A stretch of 64,000 nt of DNA, taken from the NCBI GenBank assembly GCA_948502395.1, contig CAOPES010000003.1:62001-126000 (forward strand), read 5' to 3'. The notes under the pieces were generated by a model. The model searched no databases. It had not been told where the DNA came from and saw only the letters and a program-made list of their open reading frames with translations. This DNA is from an uncultured Clostridia bacterium (GTDB taxonomy: Bacteria; Bacillota; Clostridia; TANB77; CAG-508). Below, in pieces: positions 27,737-36,359 of this stretch. Both the position numbers and the translations under genes were made by a program. The first letter of the stretch is position 1; the number at the start of each line of letters is the position of its first letter.

Positions 27737-29842
27737 CTATTTCTTCCTTGCCTTAAAATTTACAGCCTCCAACTCAAAATTCTCCTCTATCTTTCCATTT
27801 ACCTTACAAAACTTAGGCACATCTGAATATATCTCTCCAATCCTATAAATAAAATATCTATCTCCATATCTATTTGAAGCCACAATTTCATTTATAGAAA
27901 TATCAAAAGCCTGGTTTACGCTTTTATTCGTTCCCTTAACCTCGATATAAATCTCTACATATTCTCCATTTCTCTTTTCAAAAGACTTAATGTCATAACC
28001 TGCACCATCGCCATTTTCCTCTGACTCCCAAAAAACTTTTTTTGCTAAATCTTCTCTTTGCTCTTTTTTCAGTCTTTCTTTTTCCCAGTCATATACTAGT
28101 TTTTCACTATCTTTCCCTATTTTTTCTTTTGATAGGTTTATTTTGTTATAGTCCGCTTTTCCTCTGCTTGTTTGCGTCTTGGCTGTATTTTTTGATTTTT
28201 CTCTTACTTTAATATCTTCAAAGCTAACTTCTACTATTTCTCTTTTATCTTCTGCATTATCTCCTATCTTGTCCATAATTCTATTATCATTTACTCTGTT
28301 TTCTATTTCTTCATCTTTGTTTGGTTCAACATATAAACTTTCATTCTCTTCCACATTTTCATCTGTATTCTTACTTAATTTTGCGTCAAATTCTTCTTCA
28401 AATTCTACTTCTCCCCACTTTTCTATCTCTTTACTATACTTATCTAATTCATCTGCATTTGCACAATACATAAGCTCTCCATTATTTAATTTCATAATAG
28501 ATAATGCATAAAAATTAGCTTCACCAGTTATTTGAGCAATTTCTATCAGATTCAATTCCTCTACATCTATATAATTTAACCTTTCCAACAAATCCTTTCC
28601 TTTTTTGGTTATTTTATATGTTAAAAAGTCCACTTCTGATATAAAATCATTTTGTTTTAAGAGTTCTGCACAAAAATATGCCCTAAAATACACATCTTTT
28701 GCAGTTGTAGCCTTTTCTAATTCTATCCCTTCTCTTTTTCCATTTACTAATTTCCAGAATTCCTTTAATAAATATCTTTCTCCGTCTCTCATATATTTTA
28801 AAATGTCATAAGTATGTTTTTCAAAATTAAATATTCCCATCTTCTTAAGCACGTTATACGCTCGGTCTGCATCTTGCCCAACCACTTTTGCAATTAATTC
28901 TCCTATGTGTTCATACCAAATTGAGTCTATAACCTTAACTCCAAACTTTTTACGCATTTTAACTATCTCTTTTTCATCAATTTCAAATAGTTTAGCAATT
29001 TCATATGATATTTTATTTTGTATTATTGACATCGTATATAAATTTTCTTTTGTAAGGTTACTGGTGTTTACAGAGCCTTTCCTATTTTTTATATCTAATA
29101 ATTTTCCATAAACATCCATTGTTGCAATGGTTTCACCTTTCATTTGAGGTCTTATTTGTTTTAGGCTTTTGATGTATTTCTCTAATTTATTGCATATTTG
29201 TAATTGTTCGACACCTTCTTTGCTAAATTCATCTATTTTATTTAATATATTTTTATCTTTTGAAATGTGTTTTATGTATTCTATCGTGTTTTCTAATCTT
29301 TGATTTTCATTAATAGGATAGTCTATTTTTAATGCATATATTTCTAATAGACTTTTTAATAATGCTTTGGGATTATTCTTCTGAAATTTGTAATACCACC
29401 TATATAAGTCCATTTTAGAGGCATATTCTGTTGCTTTTACTCTTTCGTCTATTTCTGCTATTTTTTCTGTATCATATATTTTTACACCATAATTTTCTAT
29501 ATAGTAGTCTAATTCTGTTGGATTATTTTTTCTTTTTTCAAATTGACACATGCTCCAAAATAATATTTCCATATTATTTTTTCCTGCATATTCTCTTATA
29601 TCTATAAGTTTTTCATTTAGTTCTCTTATTCTTACATCAGATAGAAAACAAAATGCCGGTGTTTCATCACTTTTTCCCCATGCGTATTCAGAAAATACAT
29701 ATATTTTTTCTACTTTTAGACCTGTTAATTTTGATAGTTCTTCTTTTGTTTTTTGTGCTAATTTTATTTTTTCTTCTGTTACTTTTTTTGTTTTATAAAT
29801 TTCCATGTATTCTAATACTTCTTTGTCAATTTTTTTGTCCAT
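27737..29842 (-). CDS. Large protein with C-terminal DUF3883 nuclease-like domain
   Basis: A 701-residue cytoplasmic protein. The N-terminal third contains a small Rossmann-like stretch (KIYVFSEYAWGKSDETPAFCFLSDVRI), the middle is helical, and a charged linker runs about residues 500-570. The C-terminal ~120 residues (ENGDGAGYDIKSFEKRNGEYVEIYIEVKGTN) are a DUF3883 domain, a PD-(D/E)xK-like fold with D and ExK in place. DUF3883 proteins often sit in defence settings. No direct defence neighbour lies beside it here. Its role is unknown. Confidence 0.7.
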   Translation of the reverse strand: MDKKIDKEVLEYMEIYKTKKVTEEKIKLAQKTKEELSKLTGLKVEKIYVFSEYAWGKSDETPAFCFLSDVRIRELNEKLIDIREYAGKNNMEILFWSMCQFEKRKNNPTELDYYIENYGVKIYDTEKIAEIDERVKATEYASKMDLYRWYYKFQKNNPKALLKSLLEIYALKIDYPINENQRLENTIEYIKHISKDKNILNKIDEFSKEGVEQLQICNKLEKYIKSLKQIRPQMKGETIATMDVYGKLLDIKNRKGSVNTSNLTKENLYTMSIIQNKISYEIAKLFEIDEKEIVKMRKKFGVKVIDSIWYEHIGELIAKVVGQDADRAYNVLKKMGIFNFEKHTYDILKYMRDGERYLLKEFWKLVNGKREGIELEKATTAKDVYFRAYFCAELLKQNDFISEVDFLTYKITKKGKDLLERLNYIDVEELNLIEIAQITGEANFYALSIMKLNNGELMYCANADELDKYSKEIEKWGEVEFEEEFDAKLSKNTDENVEENESLYVEPNKDEEIENRVNDNRIMDKIGDNAEDKREIVEVSFEDIKVREKSKNTAKTQTSRGKADYNKINLSKEKIGKDSEKLVYDWEKERLKKEQREDLAKKVFWESEENGDGAGYDIKSFEKRNGEYVEIYIEVKGTNKSVNQAFDISINEIVASNRYGDRYFIYRIGEIYSDVPKFCKVNGKIEENFELEAVNFKARKK

Positions 29843-29957
29843 TTCGCTTCCTCCTAATTGATACTGTGATTTTTTCTCATTATATCATTTTATTTTTTTG
29901 AATTAAATTATTTTTGCATATTTCCTCAACTTTTTTCATATAATTAAAATAAAAGTA

Positions 29958-29986
29958 TTGACAATAACAAGTTATAGTAGTAAAAT
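29958..29986 (+). promoter_or_regulatory. Sigma-A promoter of tRNA-fMet
   Basis: TTGACA, 17-base spacer, TAAAAT, placed 18 bases before the tRNA. Confidence 0.75.
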
Positions 29987-30004
29987 AGATATTGTTAATA
30001 ACAT

Positions 30005-30080
30005 CGCGGGGTGGAGCAGTTGGCAGCTCGTTGGGCTCATAACCCAAAGGTCGATAGTTCGAGTCTATCCCCCGCAACCA
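30005..30080 (+). tRNA. Initiator tRNA-fMet (CAT)
   Basis: 76 bases with encoded CCA. Anticodon CAT lies in the loop GGGCTCATAACCC. The first base C faces A72 (CGCGGGG/CCCCGCA), the unpaired start characteristic of bacterial initiator tRNAs. Its anticodon region equals the left core of the integrated element in reverse complement. Confidence 0.95.
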
Positions 30081-30205
30081 ATAATTATCAAGCATTTGCT
30101 ATGTTATAGCAAATGTTATTTTTTTGCCTTAATTTGAAATTTTTTGAATATTTTATATATTTTTGGATACACTAATTATAAACAAACATTTATGGAGGTA
30201 GTTTA

Positions 30206-30400
30206 ATGAAGCTTTTATATAATATTGTACTTACTCTTGTTATTGTCGGTGCACTTAATTGGCTTCTTATAGGGCTTTTCAATTTTGATTTAGTAGCATC
30301 TATTTTTGGATCAATGAGTACTTTTAGTAGAATTATATACACATTAGTTGGTATAAGCGGAATAATCTCAATTGGACTTTATACAAAAATAAACGAATAA
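30206..30400 (+). CDS. DUF378 small membrane protein
   Basis: A 64-residue protein with two hydrophobic helices separated by a short turn: LVIVGALNWLLIGLFNFDLVASIFG, then RIIYTLVGISGIISIGLY. The GALNWLLIGLFNFDLV block is diagnostic of DUF378. The ribosome site is TGGAGGTAG. The function of the family is unknown; it is found in many Clostridia as a lone gene. Confidence 0.88.
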   Translation: MKLLYNIVLTLVIVGALNWLLIGLFNFDLVASIFGSMSTFSRIIYTLVGISGIISIGLYTKINE

Positions 30401-30637
30401 GAAAACTAGAAATACAATAAATATGGCTGATAGTTGATTTAAACTATCAGCCTATTACTATAAATATTTTAAATGAAAACAGGCTTTATTTATAAACTAA
30501 TTTATTTTATGAAAACCGTTTTCCATATTTTTACAAATACTTTCTTTTGGTTAACATATAAACTTACTAATTGTCTCTAAAAATGTAATATAATAGTCGC
30601 TGTTGTTTAAAAAATATATTAATAGGGGTGAAAATTT

Positions 30638-30793
30638 ATGCAAAGTGATAGTGAACATGGCAACAAATGTGGAACGGTAACAGTTACTGTTTATAAAGAT
30701 AAAACTGGACAGCCATATTTTACAGTTACAACTGATACAGACGATGTTTTACCTGTATCATACGTTATTGAAGATACATTATATCTATATTAA
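30638..30793 (+). CDS. Small 51-residue protein
   Basis: MQSDSEHGNKCGTVTVTVYK... ending VIEDTLYLY, preceded by TAGGGGTG eight bases before the ATG. The Thr/Val alternation (TVTVTVYKD, YFTVTTDTDD) suggests a small beta-sheet protein. No family is recognised. The gene is supported mainly by the ribosome site and codon use. Confidence 0.45.
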   Translation: MQSDSEHGNKCGTVTVTVYKDKTGQPYFTVTTDTDDVLPVSYVIEDTLYLY

Positions 30794-30918
30794 ACAGACT
30801 AACTATACGTTGGTCTTTTTTTGTTGCCGGTTCTGGTATGTTTGAATGATTGCTGGGGCAAATTTTAGCTTTTATTTTGTTCATTCCATTTGATAAGGAT
30901 TTGATTTCACCTATAAAA

Positions 30919-31620
30919 CTATATAATAATTAATTCCTTAATATTATTAAACTTGCTCTCACCAATACCTTTAACATTTTTTATGTCTTCTACATTTTTA
31001 AACTTACCATTTTCCTTTCTATAATTAATAATTTTTAATGCTGTTGCTGTACCAATTCCTGGTAAAGTTTCTAGCTCAGTTTGATTCGCAGTATTTATAT
31101 TTACTTTCAAATTGTTTTTATTATTAGAGCTTACAGAAATTTTACTTCCTGAACTTTTTCCAAAATTCACATTATTAGATTTCACAATCTCTGCTGATGA
31201 ACTTGGGCTTTCTAAATTATTATTTTTCTGTGTTTGCACTTCTTCTTTGGTAGGGATTTTAACTTTTGTACCGTCTTCTAATAAATAGGCTAAATTTACT
31301 TCTTCCATACATGCATTTTCCTTTACCCCGCCAGCTTTGTTTATTGCGTCTGCAACTCTACTGTTTTCTTCCAATTCTATTAATCCTTCATTATTAACAG
31401 CTCCTGATATATGAACCTTTATCATTTGTTTATTCTTTTTATCTCCATCGTTGTCATCATTATTGTCATTTATATCATTTCTGTTATCTTGGCTTATTTC
31501 TAAATTTTCATCTACTGCAAAAGTTCCACTTTTACCATATACGTAATAGCCAATGCTTACTATTGCAATTATTGAAATTGCTATTATAATCATTTTTTGT
31601 TTTTTATTTAATTTATTCAT
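30919..31620 (-). CDS. comEA: ComEA-family DNA-binding protein
   Basis: About 233 residues from the ATG at 31620, which follows GAAAGGATGATTTT. A longer in-frame extension lacks a site and looks artificial. It has an N-terminal membrane anchor (KMIIIAISIIAIVSIGYYVYG), then an acidic Asp/Asn linker, a SLBB-like domain (KVHISGAVNNEGLIELEENSRVADAINKAGG), a Ser-rich spacer, and two helix-hairpin-helix units (NINTANQTELETLPGIGTA and NVKGIGESKFNNIKELI). ComEA binds incoming DNA at the outer membrane face during natural transformation. No other com gene is in view. Confidence 0.9.
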   Translation of the reverse strand: MNKLNKKQKMIIIAISIIAIVSIGYYVYGKSGTFAVDENLEISQDNRNDINDNNDDNDGDKKNKQMIKVHISGAVNNEGLIELEENSRVADAINKAGGVKENACMEEVNLAYLLEDGTKVKIPTKEEVQTQKNNNLESPSSSAEIVKSNNVNFGKSSGSKISVSSNNKNNLKVNINTANQTELETLPGIGTATALKIINYRKENGKFKNVEDIKNVKGIGESKFNNIKELIII

Positions 31621-31693
31621 AAAATCATCCTTTCTATTGAATTTTTTATTAAAATGAGATATATTATTTGCATAATATTTTAGGAGAGAAATA

Positions 31694-33002
31694 ATGAAAA
31701 TAAAGAGACTAATTATTTTGATATTAACTAATTTAATAATTTTAGCAACTACATATTGCCCAGTTTTCTCAGTAGAAATTCTTATACAAGAGCGGTGACA
31801 CAACTAAGATCTTAGAAAAAAGTAGTACTACGACTAATATTGAACCAACTAATATTCCTGATATTACAGCAAACTCTGTTTATTTAATGGATAATAAGAC
31901 TAATTCAGTTTTATATAGTAAAAACGAAAATCAAAAGGTTTATCCTGCAAGTACAACTAAGATTTTGACTGCTATTATAGTTTTAGAAAATTGCAAACTA
32001 GATGATGTTGTAACTGCTAGTTATAATTCAGTTATGGGAATTCCTGAAGGGTATACCACAGCAGATATTCAAATAAGCGAACAGCTTACTGTTGGACAAC
32101 TTTTAGAGCTTCTATTGGTTTATTCTGCAAATGATGCTGCTAATGTTTTGGCAGAACATGTTGGTGGATCTATTGATAGTTTTGTTTCTATAATGAATAC
32201 AAAGTTGAATGAATTAAATTTAACTAATACTCATTTTACAAATCCTTATGGTTTACATGATGAAAATCATTATACAACTGCACATGATTTGGCTTATATT
32301 ATGAAATATTGTTTGAAAAATGATACTTTTAGAAAAATAGCTGGGAAAGCTTCTTGTGCAATTTCTGCAACAAATTTACATGAGCCAAGACTTTATAGTT
32401 CTACTAATGAGCTTTTGGTTCCTGATAATACAAATTATTATAAATATTTGGTTGCTGGGAAGACTGGTTTTACATCACAAGCTAAAGAGTGCCTAGTATC
32501 TTCTGCTTATAGAGATGATTTAGAGTTCATTGGTGTTATTCTTGGAAGTGATAGCCGTTTTGCAGATACAAAAAAGCTTTATCAATATGGATATTCAAAT
32601 TATTCAGTTCAAAAAATTGTTAATAAAGATGCAATAGTTTCTAATTTACAAATTAGCAATGCCGATTATACTACAAAGGATTTAGATTTATTGGCAATTG
32701 ATGAAATATCGGCTTTGATGAATAATCAAGATAATCCTTTAAATGTAGAACCCAAAATCATTTTAAAAGAAAACATTTTAGCTCCAATTGAAGAAGGTGC
32801 AATTCTAGGAAAAGCTACATACAAAATAAATGGTGTTGAATATTCTACTGATTTAGTTGCTTCTCATAGTGTAAAACCGTCAAAATTTCTTGTATATTCT
32901 ATATATACTATTCTTGGTAGTAATTTAGTTGTTTTATTAGCTTTTTGTGTTATTTGGTTTATTAAGAAAAAAAGTAATTCTGAAAAAATAATTTCGAATT
33001 AA
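31694..33002 (+). CDS. D-Ala-D-Ala carboxypeptidase (PBP5/DacF type), with one +1 frameshift at CGG
   Basis: A serine carboxypeptidase that trims peptidoglycan peptides. The frame 31887-33002 holds the three active-site motifs PASTTK, SAN (YSANDAAN) and KTG (AGKTGFT), plus a C-terminal membrane helix. It starts inside the protein with no ribosome site and lacks a signal peptide. The true start is ATG 31694 after TAGGAGAG. It codes a signal sequence MKIKRLIILILTNLIILATT..., then reaches CGG TGA at 31793. Skipping the C gives QEGDTTKILEKSS and enters the enzyme frame, for a 435-residue protein. Without the shift, translation stops at codon 35. Confidence 0.88.
31793..31795 (+). other. +1 frameshift site in carboxypeptidase gene (GAG CGG T)
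   Basis: The zero frame reads CAA GAG CGG TGA. Dropping the C gives CAA GAG GGT GAC ACA ACT (Q E G D T T), joining signal peptide and enzyme. Confidence 0.82.
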
Positions 33003-33048
33003 GAGTAAGACTTTTTAAACAAAACTTACGCTCAATATAAATTTTAGA

Positions 33049-33086
33049 TAGAAAGGCTTGATTAGACTTTTTCAAGCCTTTCTAAT
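33049..33086. terminator. Bidirectional hairpin terminator
   Basis: TAGAAAGGCTTGA and TCAAGCCTTTCTA arms lie between the convergent carboxypeptidase and LCP genes. Confidence 0.7.
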
Positions 33087-33089
33087 TAG

Positions 33090-34412
33090 TTATTCATAAT
33101 CTTTTCCTATAACTATTGTTATGTTTTTTTGTGAAGAAGTAGATTCGCTTTTTTGAGCAACTCCTGCTCCTATTGTTTCTATAATGTCATCTGATATTTC
33201 TGAACTTACATCTTTATTTTTTATAACTACTGTTTTAGAAGTTTCATTTGTTGTGTCTTTTTGGCTTACTTTGTATCCTTCTGCTTTTAGTTTTTTTATC
33301 ACATCATCTAAGTTGTCTTTGTTTCCGCTCCCGTTTAAAACTTCTATTTTTATTTCTGATTTCTTTGTTATCAAGTTTCCTTCTTCTTCTAAGTCTTCTT
33401 CTGTCTTGTCCCTGTCTAAGAATAATTCTTGAACCAAAGCTTTCGTTTCTTTTTTGTTGTATACAAATATACTTACATTGTTAGTTTGGCTTAAATCTGG
33501 CACTGCTCCTGGCAATGTTGATGTTAGGATATTTGCTGTGTCAAATTCTACAATATATGGTATGTAATCTTTTGCTACATCAAAATCTATATTTGTTATC
33601 AAATTGTTTTTTGCAACATCTAGTATCTCACCTATTTTGAATATGTTTTCTACCTTTGCTGTTTGTTTTATAACTTGCATTATAAATTCTCTTTGTGTTC
33701 TCATTCTTCCTAAATCATTGTCTCCATATTCTGCTGGATATGTTGGGTATGTTCTTGTTTTAGGGTCCCAGTTTCCATGCCTAAATCTAACCAATTGTTC
33801 AGCTTTGTCCCCATCTAATCGTTGTTCTCCTGCTTTTAAGTCAATGTGTAAGTCTTGTGTTGGGTCATCATATTTCATATCTATTGGAACATTGAATGTT
33901 ACTCCACCTATTGCGTCAACTAGTTCGATTAATGCTTCTGTTTTTACTACTGCATAATATTCTATGTCTAAACCTGTAATTTCGTTTACTGCTTCTAATG
34001 TTTCGTCTGGTCTATTTTTTCTTCCATATAGTGCATTGATTTTTTCATATGCTGTTGCTCTTGCTGAGTTTTTTCCTGTATATGTGTCTCTTGGTATTGA
34101 CAATAGTGTTGCTTTTTGTGTATTTGGATTATATGATGCTACCATTATTGTGTCTGTTAGGCTTGAACCTTGTAAGTCTGTACTAATTCCTAGTACTAAA
34201 CACTTGAATTCTCCTAAGTTTTTTCTAGTATTTTCATCATGTCCTACCATTGTTGCTAACATTCCTGTCATTCCCCCACCGTTTTTTTGTACTTTATATG
34301 CAAATACACCACCAGCTATTGCTATTGCTAATAGTATTACTAATAATATCTTTTTCCATATTTTCTTTTTTCTTTTTTTAGCTTTTTGGGCATGTCTTTC
34401 TCTCTCTTTCAA
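33090..34412 (-). CDS. LytR-CpsA-Psr family protein with LytR_C domain
   Basis: A 440-residue protein starting at TTG after TAGGAGTGAG. It has a short basic N-terminus, a membrane helix (ILLVILLAIAIAGGVFAY), then an LCP catalytic domain (DTIMVASYNPNTQKATLLSIPRDTYT, LVRFRHGNWD, GRMRTQREFIMQVI). LCP enzymes attach anionic polymers to peptidoglycan. Residues 355-430 form a LytR_C domain (EIKIEVLNGSGNKDNLDDVIKKLKAEGYKV). It heads a cell-envelope block with CvpA and DUF5711 on the same strand. Confidence 0.9.
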   Translation of the reverse strand: MKERERHAQKAKKRKKKIWKKILLVILLAIAIAGGVFAYKVQKNGGGMTGMLATMVGHDENTRKNLGEFKCLVLGISTDLQGSSLTDTIMVASYNPNTQKATLLSIPRDTYTGKNSARATAYEKINALYGRKNRPDETLEAVNEITGLDIEYYAVVKTEALIELVDAIGGVTFNVPIDMKYDDPTQDLHIDLKAGEQRLDGDKAEQLVRFRHGNWDPKTRTYPTYPAEYGDNDLGRMRTQREFIMQVIKQTAKVENIFKIGEILDVAKNNLITNIDFDVAKDYIPYIVEFDTANILTSTLPGAVPDLSQTNNVSIFVYNKKETKALVQELFLDRDKTEEDLEEEGNLITKKSEIKIEVLNGSGNKDNLDDVIKKLKAEGYKVSQKDTTNETSKTVVIKNKDVSSEISDDIIETIGAGVAQKSESTSSQKNITIVIGKDYE

Positions 34413-34476
34413 ATTTTCTCACTCCTAAAAATTTATATTGAAAGTATATCAAAAAACTGTCACAATTTCAACTTTT

Positions 34477-35085
34477 TTAGAAAAATATATTTAAGATATT
34501 ATATGTTGTCATTGTCTTAGCAATATAAGATGTATTCATAGTGTTTCCTAAAGTTCCTGTTGGATTCATTGTTACAATTAAATTTATTATAATTAAAATT
34601 GCATATGTAACTAGAAATCCCCTTAAAGCTCCATATATAGCGCCACCAGCTTTATTGAATTGATCTAATATCGGCAATTTCGCAACAAAATTTGCTATTG
34701 CTGTTACAAATATTAATGCTATTCTTATACCTATAAATAATATAAGCATTGTTGCTCCATATACGATATTTCTTGCAAGTTCTTTTGAAGCTTCTGGTAA
34801 CATTCCTTGTTTTGCACTTTCTACTAGTTCACTGGTAATTTCATTGGTATTTTCTGTTTGTATCATTTCTCCAACGTTTTCTTCTATGGTTTCTTGGATT
34901 TTTTCATCTATTGTAGTTGTATTAATTATTATGTTTCCTATTGGTCTATAAAATACCATTACTGCAACAATTGTAATTATAAATGCAACTAAATTTATTC
35001 CTAATGATATTAGTCCTTTCTTATATCCAAAAAATATTGAAGCTAGTATAAATAAAATTATTACTCCATCAATTATCAATCCCAT
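34477..35085 (-). CDS. CvpA-family membrane protein
   Basis: A 202-residue integral membrane protein with four hydrophobic segments, starting IDGVIILFILASIFFGYKKGLISLGINL, which is the typical CvpA opening. FNKAGGAIYGALRGFLVTYAILI near the C-terminus is also a family mark. It starts 9 bases after the DUF5711 stop. In other bacteria CvpA influences colicin V export, purine genes and envelope stress; its exact role here is unknown. Confidence 0.88.
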   Translation of the reverse strand: MGLIIDGVIILFILASIFFGYKKGLISLGINLVAFIITIVAVMVFYRPIGNIIINTTTIDEKIQETIEENVGEMIQTENTNEITSELVESAKQGMLPEASKELARNIVYGATMLILFIGIRIALIFVTAIANFVAKLPILDQFNKAGGAIYGALRGFLVTYAILIIINLIVTMNPTGTLGNTMNTSYIAKTMTTYNILNIFF

Positions 35086-35094
35086 ATTTACCTC

Positions 35095-36282
35095 CTATAA
35101 ATTAATTATTTCAATTTTATCTCTATATATAATTCCAGCTAAGCTGTTTGAAACTACTATGTTTGTAATTTCTTGGTTAGCTACATATCTTTTTACTAAC
35201 CAACCACCTGTATTGATAAATTCAACTTCTGTCCCTAAGTTCAGTGCTACTATGTCTCCATATGTATATATTTTTCTTGCAACAGAATCAGCTATGTATT
35301 CCTTTTTCTCTTGATTATCCGCATTTATTAAATTTACTAATGTATCAGCTGTAAATAGTCCAGATGATTTTTCTTCTATTGAACATATATAGTTATTTAA
35401 ATTTAGTGACTGAAAAATAACTTTTTTATTTTGATTTTCTACTAATGTTTTTGTTTGTCCATTTTCTAGTTCTATAATACAATCTGTGTACATACATACC
35501 AATCTGTTTTTTTCTTGATATTTTATATTTGTTATTAATTTTCCTACTTCACTTTGATATGCGTTTTCTACTGAATCTGTTTTTTCTTTTTCAGCTTTAT
35601 CTATTGCTATTACTTTTATATTTGATTGAATTATCGTTCCTGATGTATCAACTTCTGCTATTGCTAGGAATTTGTTGTCATTTGATATACTGACATCTAC
35701 TACTCTTGAAGATAAATATGTTTTAAATATTGGTGTTCCACTTGGATTGTACATTGCAATTACTGTTTTGTAACTTGTATCTACAATTACTACTGCTACA
35801 TATCCATTCTTATTTATGTGTATTTGTGAAATATTTCCTTCTACTTCTGACTCCCAAGAGATTTCTTTGTCTGATATTGAGTATATTTTCTGCCCTTTGT
35901 TTTCTGCAATTGCTAGAAATCTGTTTTCTGAACTGTATATTGGGTTTGATATTTGTATGTCTAATTCTTTTTCTTTATTTCCTGTATTTCCGTATATTGT
36001 GAATTTCGTTTTGTTTAGTATCCCTATGTATTTATTAAATGAATATATTGATGTTGCTTCACTTTCGTTTATTTCTATTGTTGCAACTTTGTCCTGTTGA
36101 ACCTCTTTTCTAAATATATTTATATCTATCCAGTTTCTTACTTGTCTATTTGTGTTATATACGCCTATTACTATTATTGATATTACTGTAATTGTTATTA
36201 TTATTGTTATTGTTGCAATTTTTTTCACATTTATTTTTCTTGTTTCTGGTATTATCTCTTCTTGCGTCCAGACATCTTTCAT
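35095..36282 (-). CDS. DUF5711-like membrane-anchored beta-propeller protein
   Basis: 395 residues with one N-terminal membrane helix (IATITIIITITVISIIVIGVY, about residues 21-41) and an extracytoplasmic domain. That domain has repeated short beta motifs such as NRFLAIAENKGQKIYSISDKEISWE and NKFLAIAEVDTSG, a likely beta-propeller. It matches the DUF5711 layout I know from Clostridia. It is next to cvpA on the same strand, 9 bases apart, so both are probably one transcript. The function is unknown. Confidence 0.75.
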   Translation of the reverse strand: MKDVWTQEEIIPETRKINVKKIATITIIITITVISIIVIGVYNTNRQVRNWIDINIFRKEVQQDKVATIEINESEATSIYSFNKYIGILNKTKFTIYGNTGNKEKELDIQISNPIYSSENRFLAIAENKGQKIYSISDKEISWESEVEGNISQIHINKNGYVAVVIVDTSYKTVIAMYNPSGTPIFKTYLSSRVVDVSISNDNKFLAIAEVDTSGTIIQSNIKVIAIDKAEKEKTDSVENAYQSEVGKLITNIKYQEKNRLVCMYTDCIIELENGQTKTLVENQNKKVIFQSLNLNNYICSIEEKSSGLFTADTLVNLINADNQEKKEYIADSVARKIYTYGDIVALNLGTEVEFINTGGWLVKRYVANQEITNIVVSNSLAGIIYRDKIEIINL

Positions 36283-36359
36283 ATCTCTTTTCTCCTTGGT
36301 TTTTTCTTTATTTTACTATACCAATTAATAAAAAGCAAGAAAAATCTTTATTACGCATA

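Noticed and set aside
31621..31803. Longer ComEA start giving 61 extra residues.
   Set aside because: It overlaps the carboxypeptidase leader on the other strand and lacks a ribosome site; ATG 31620 has a good one.
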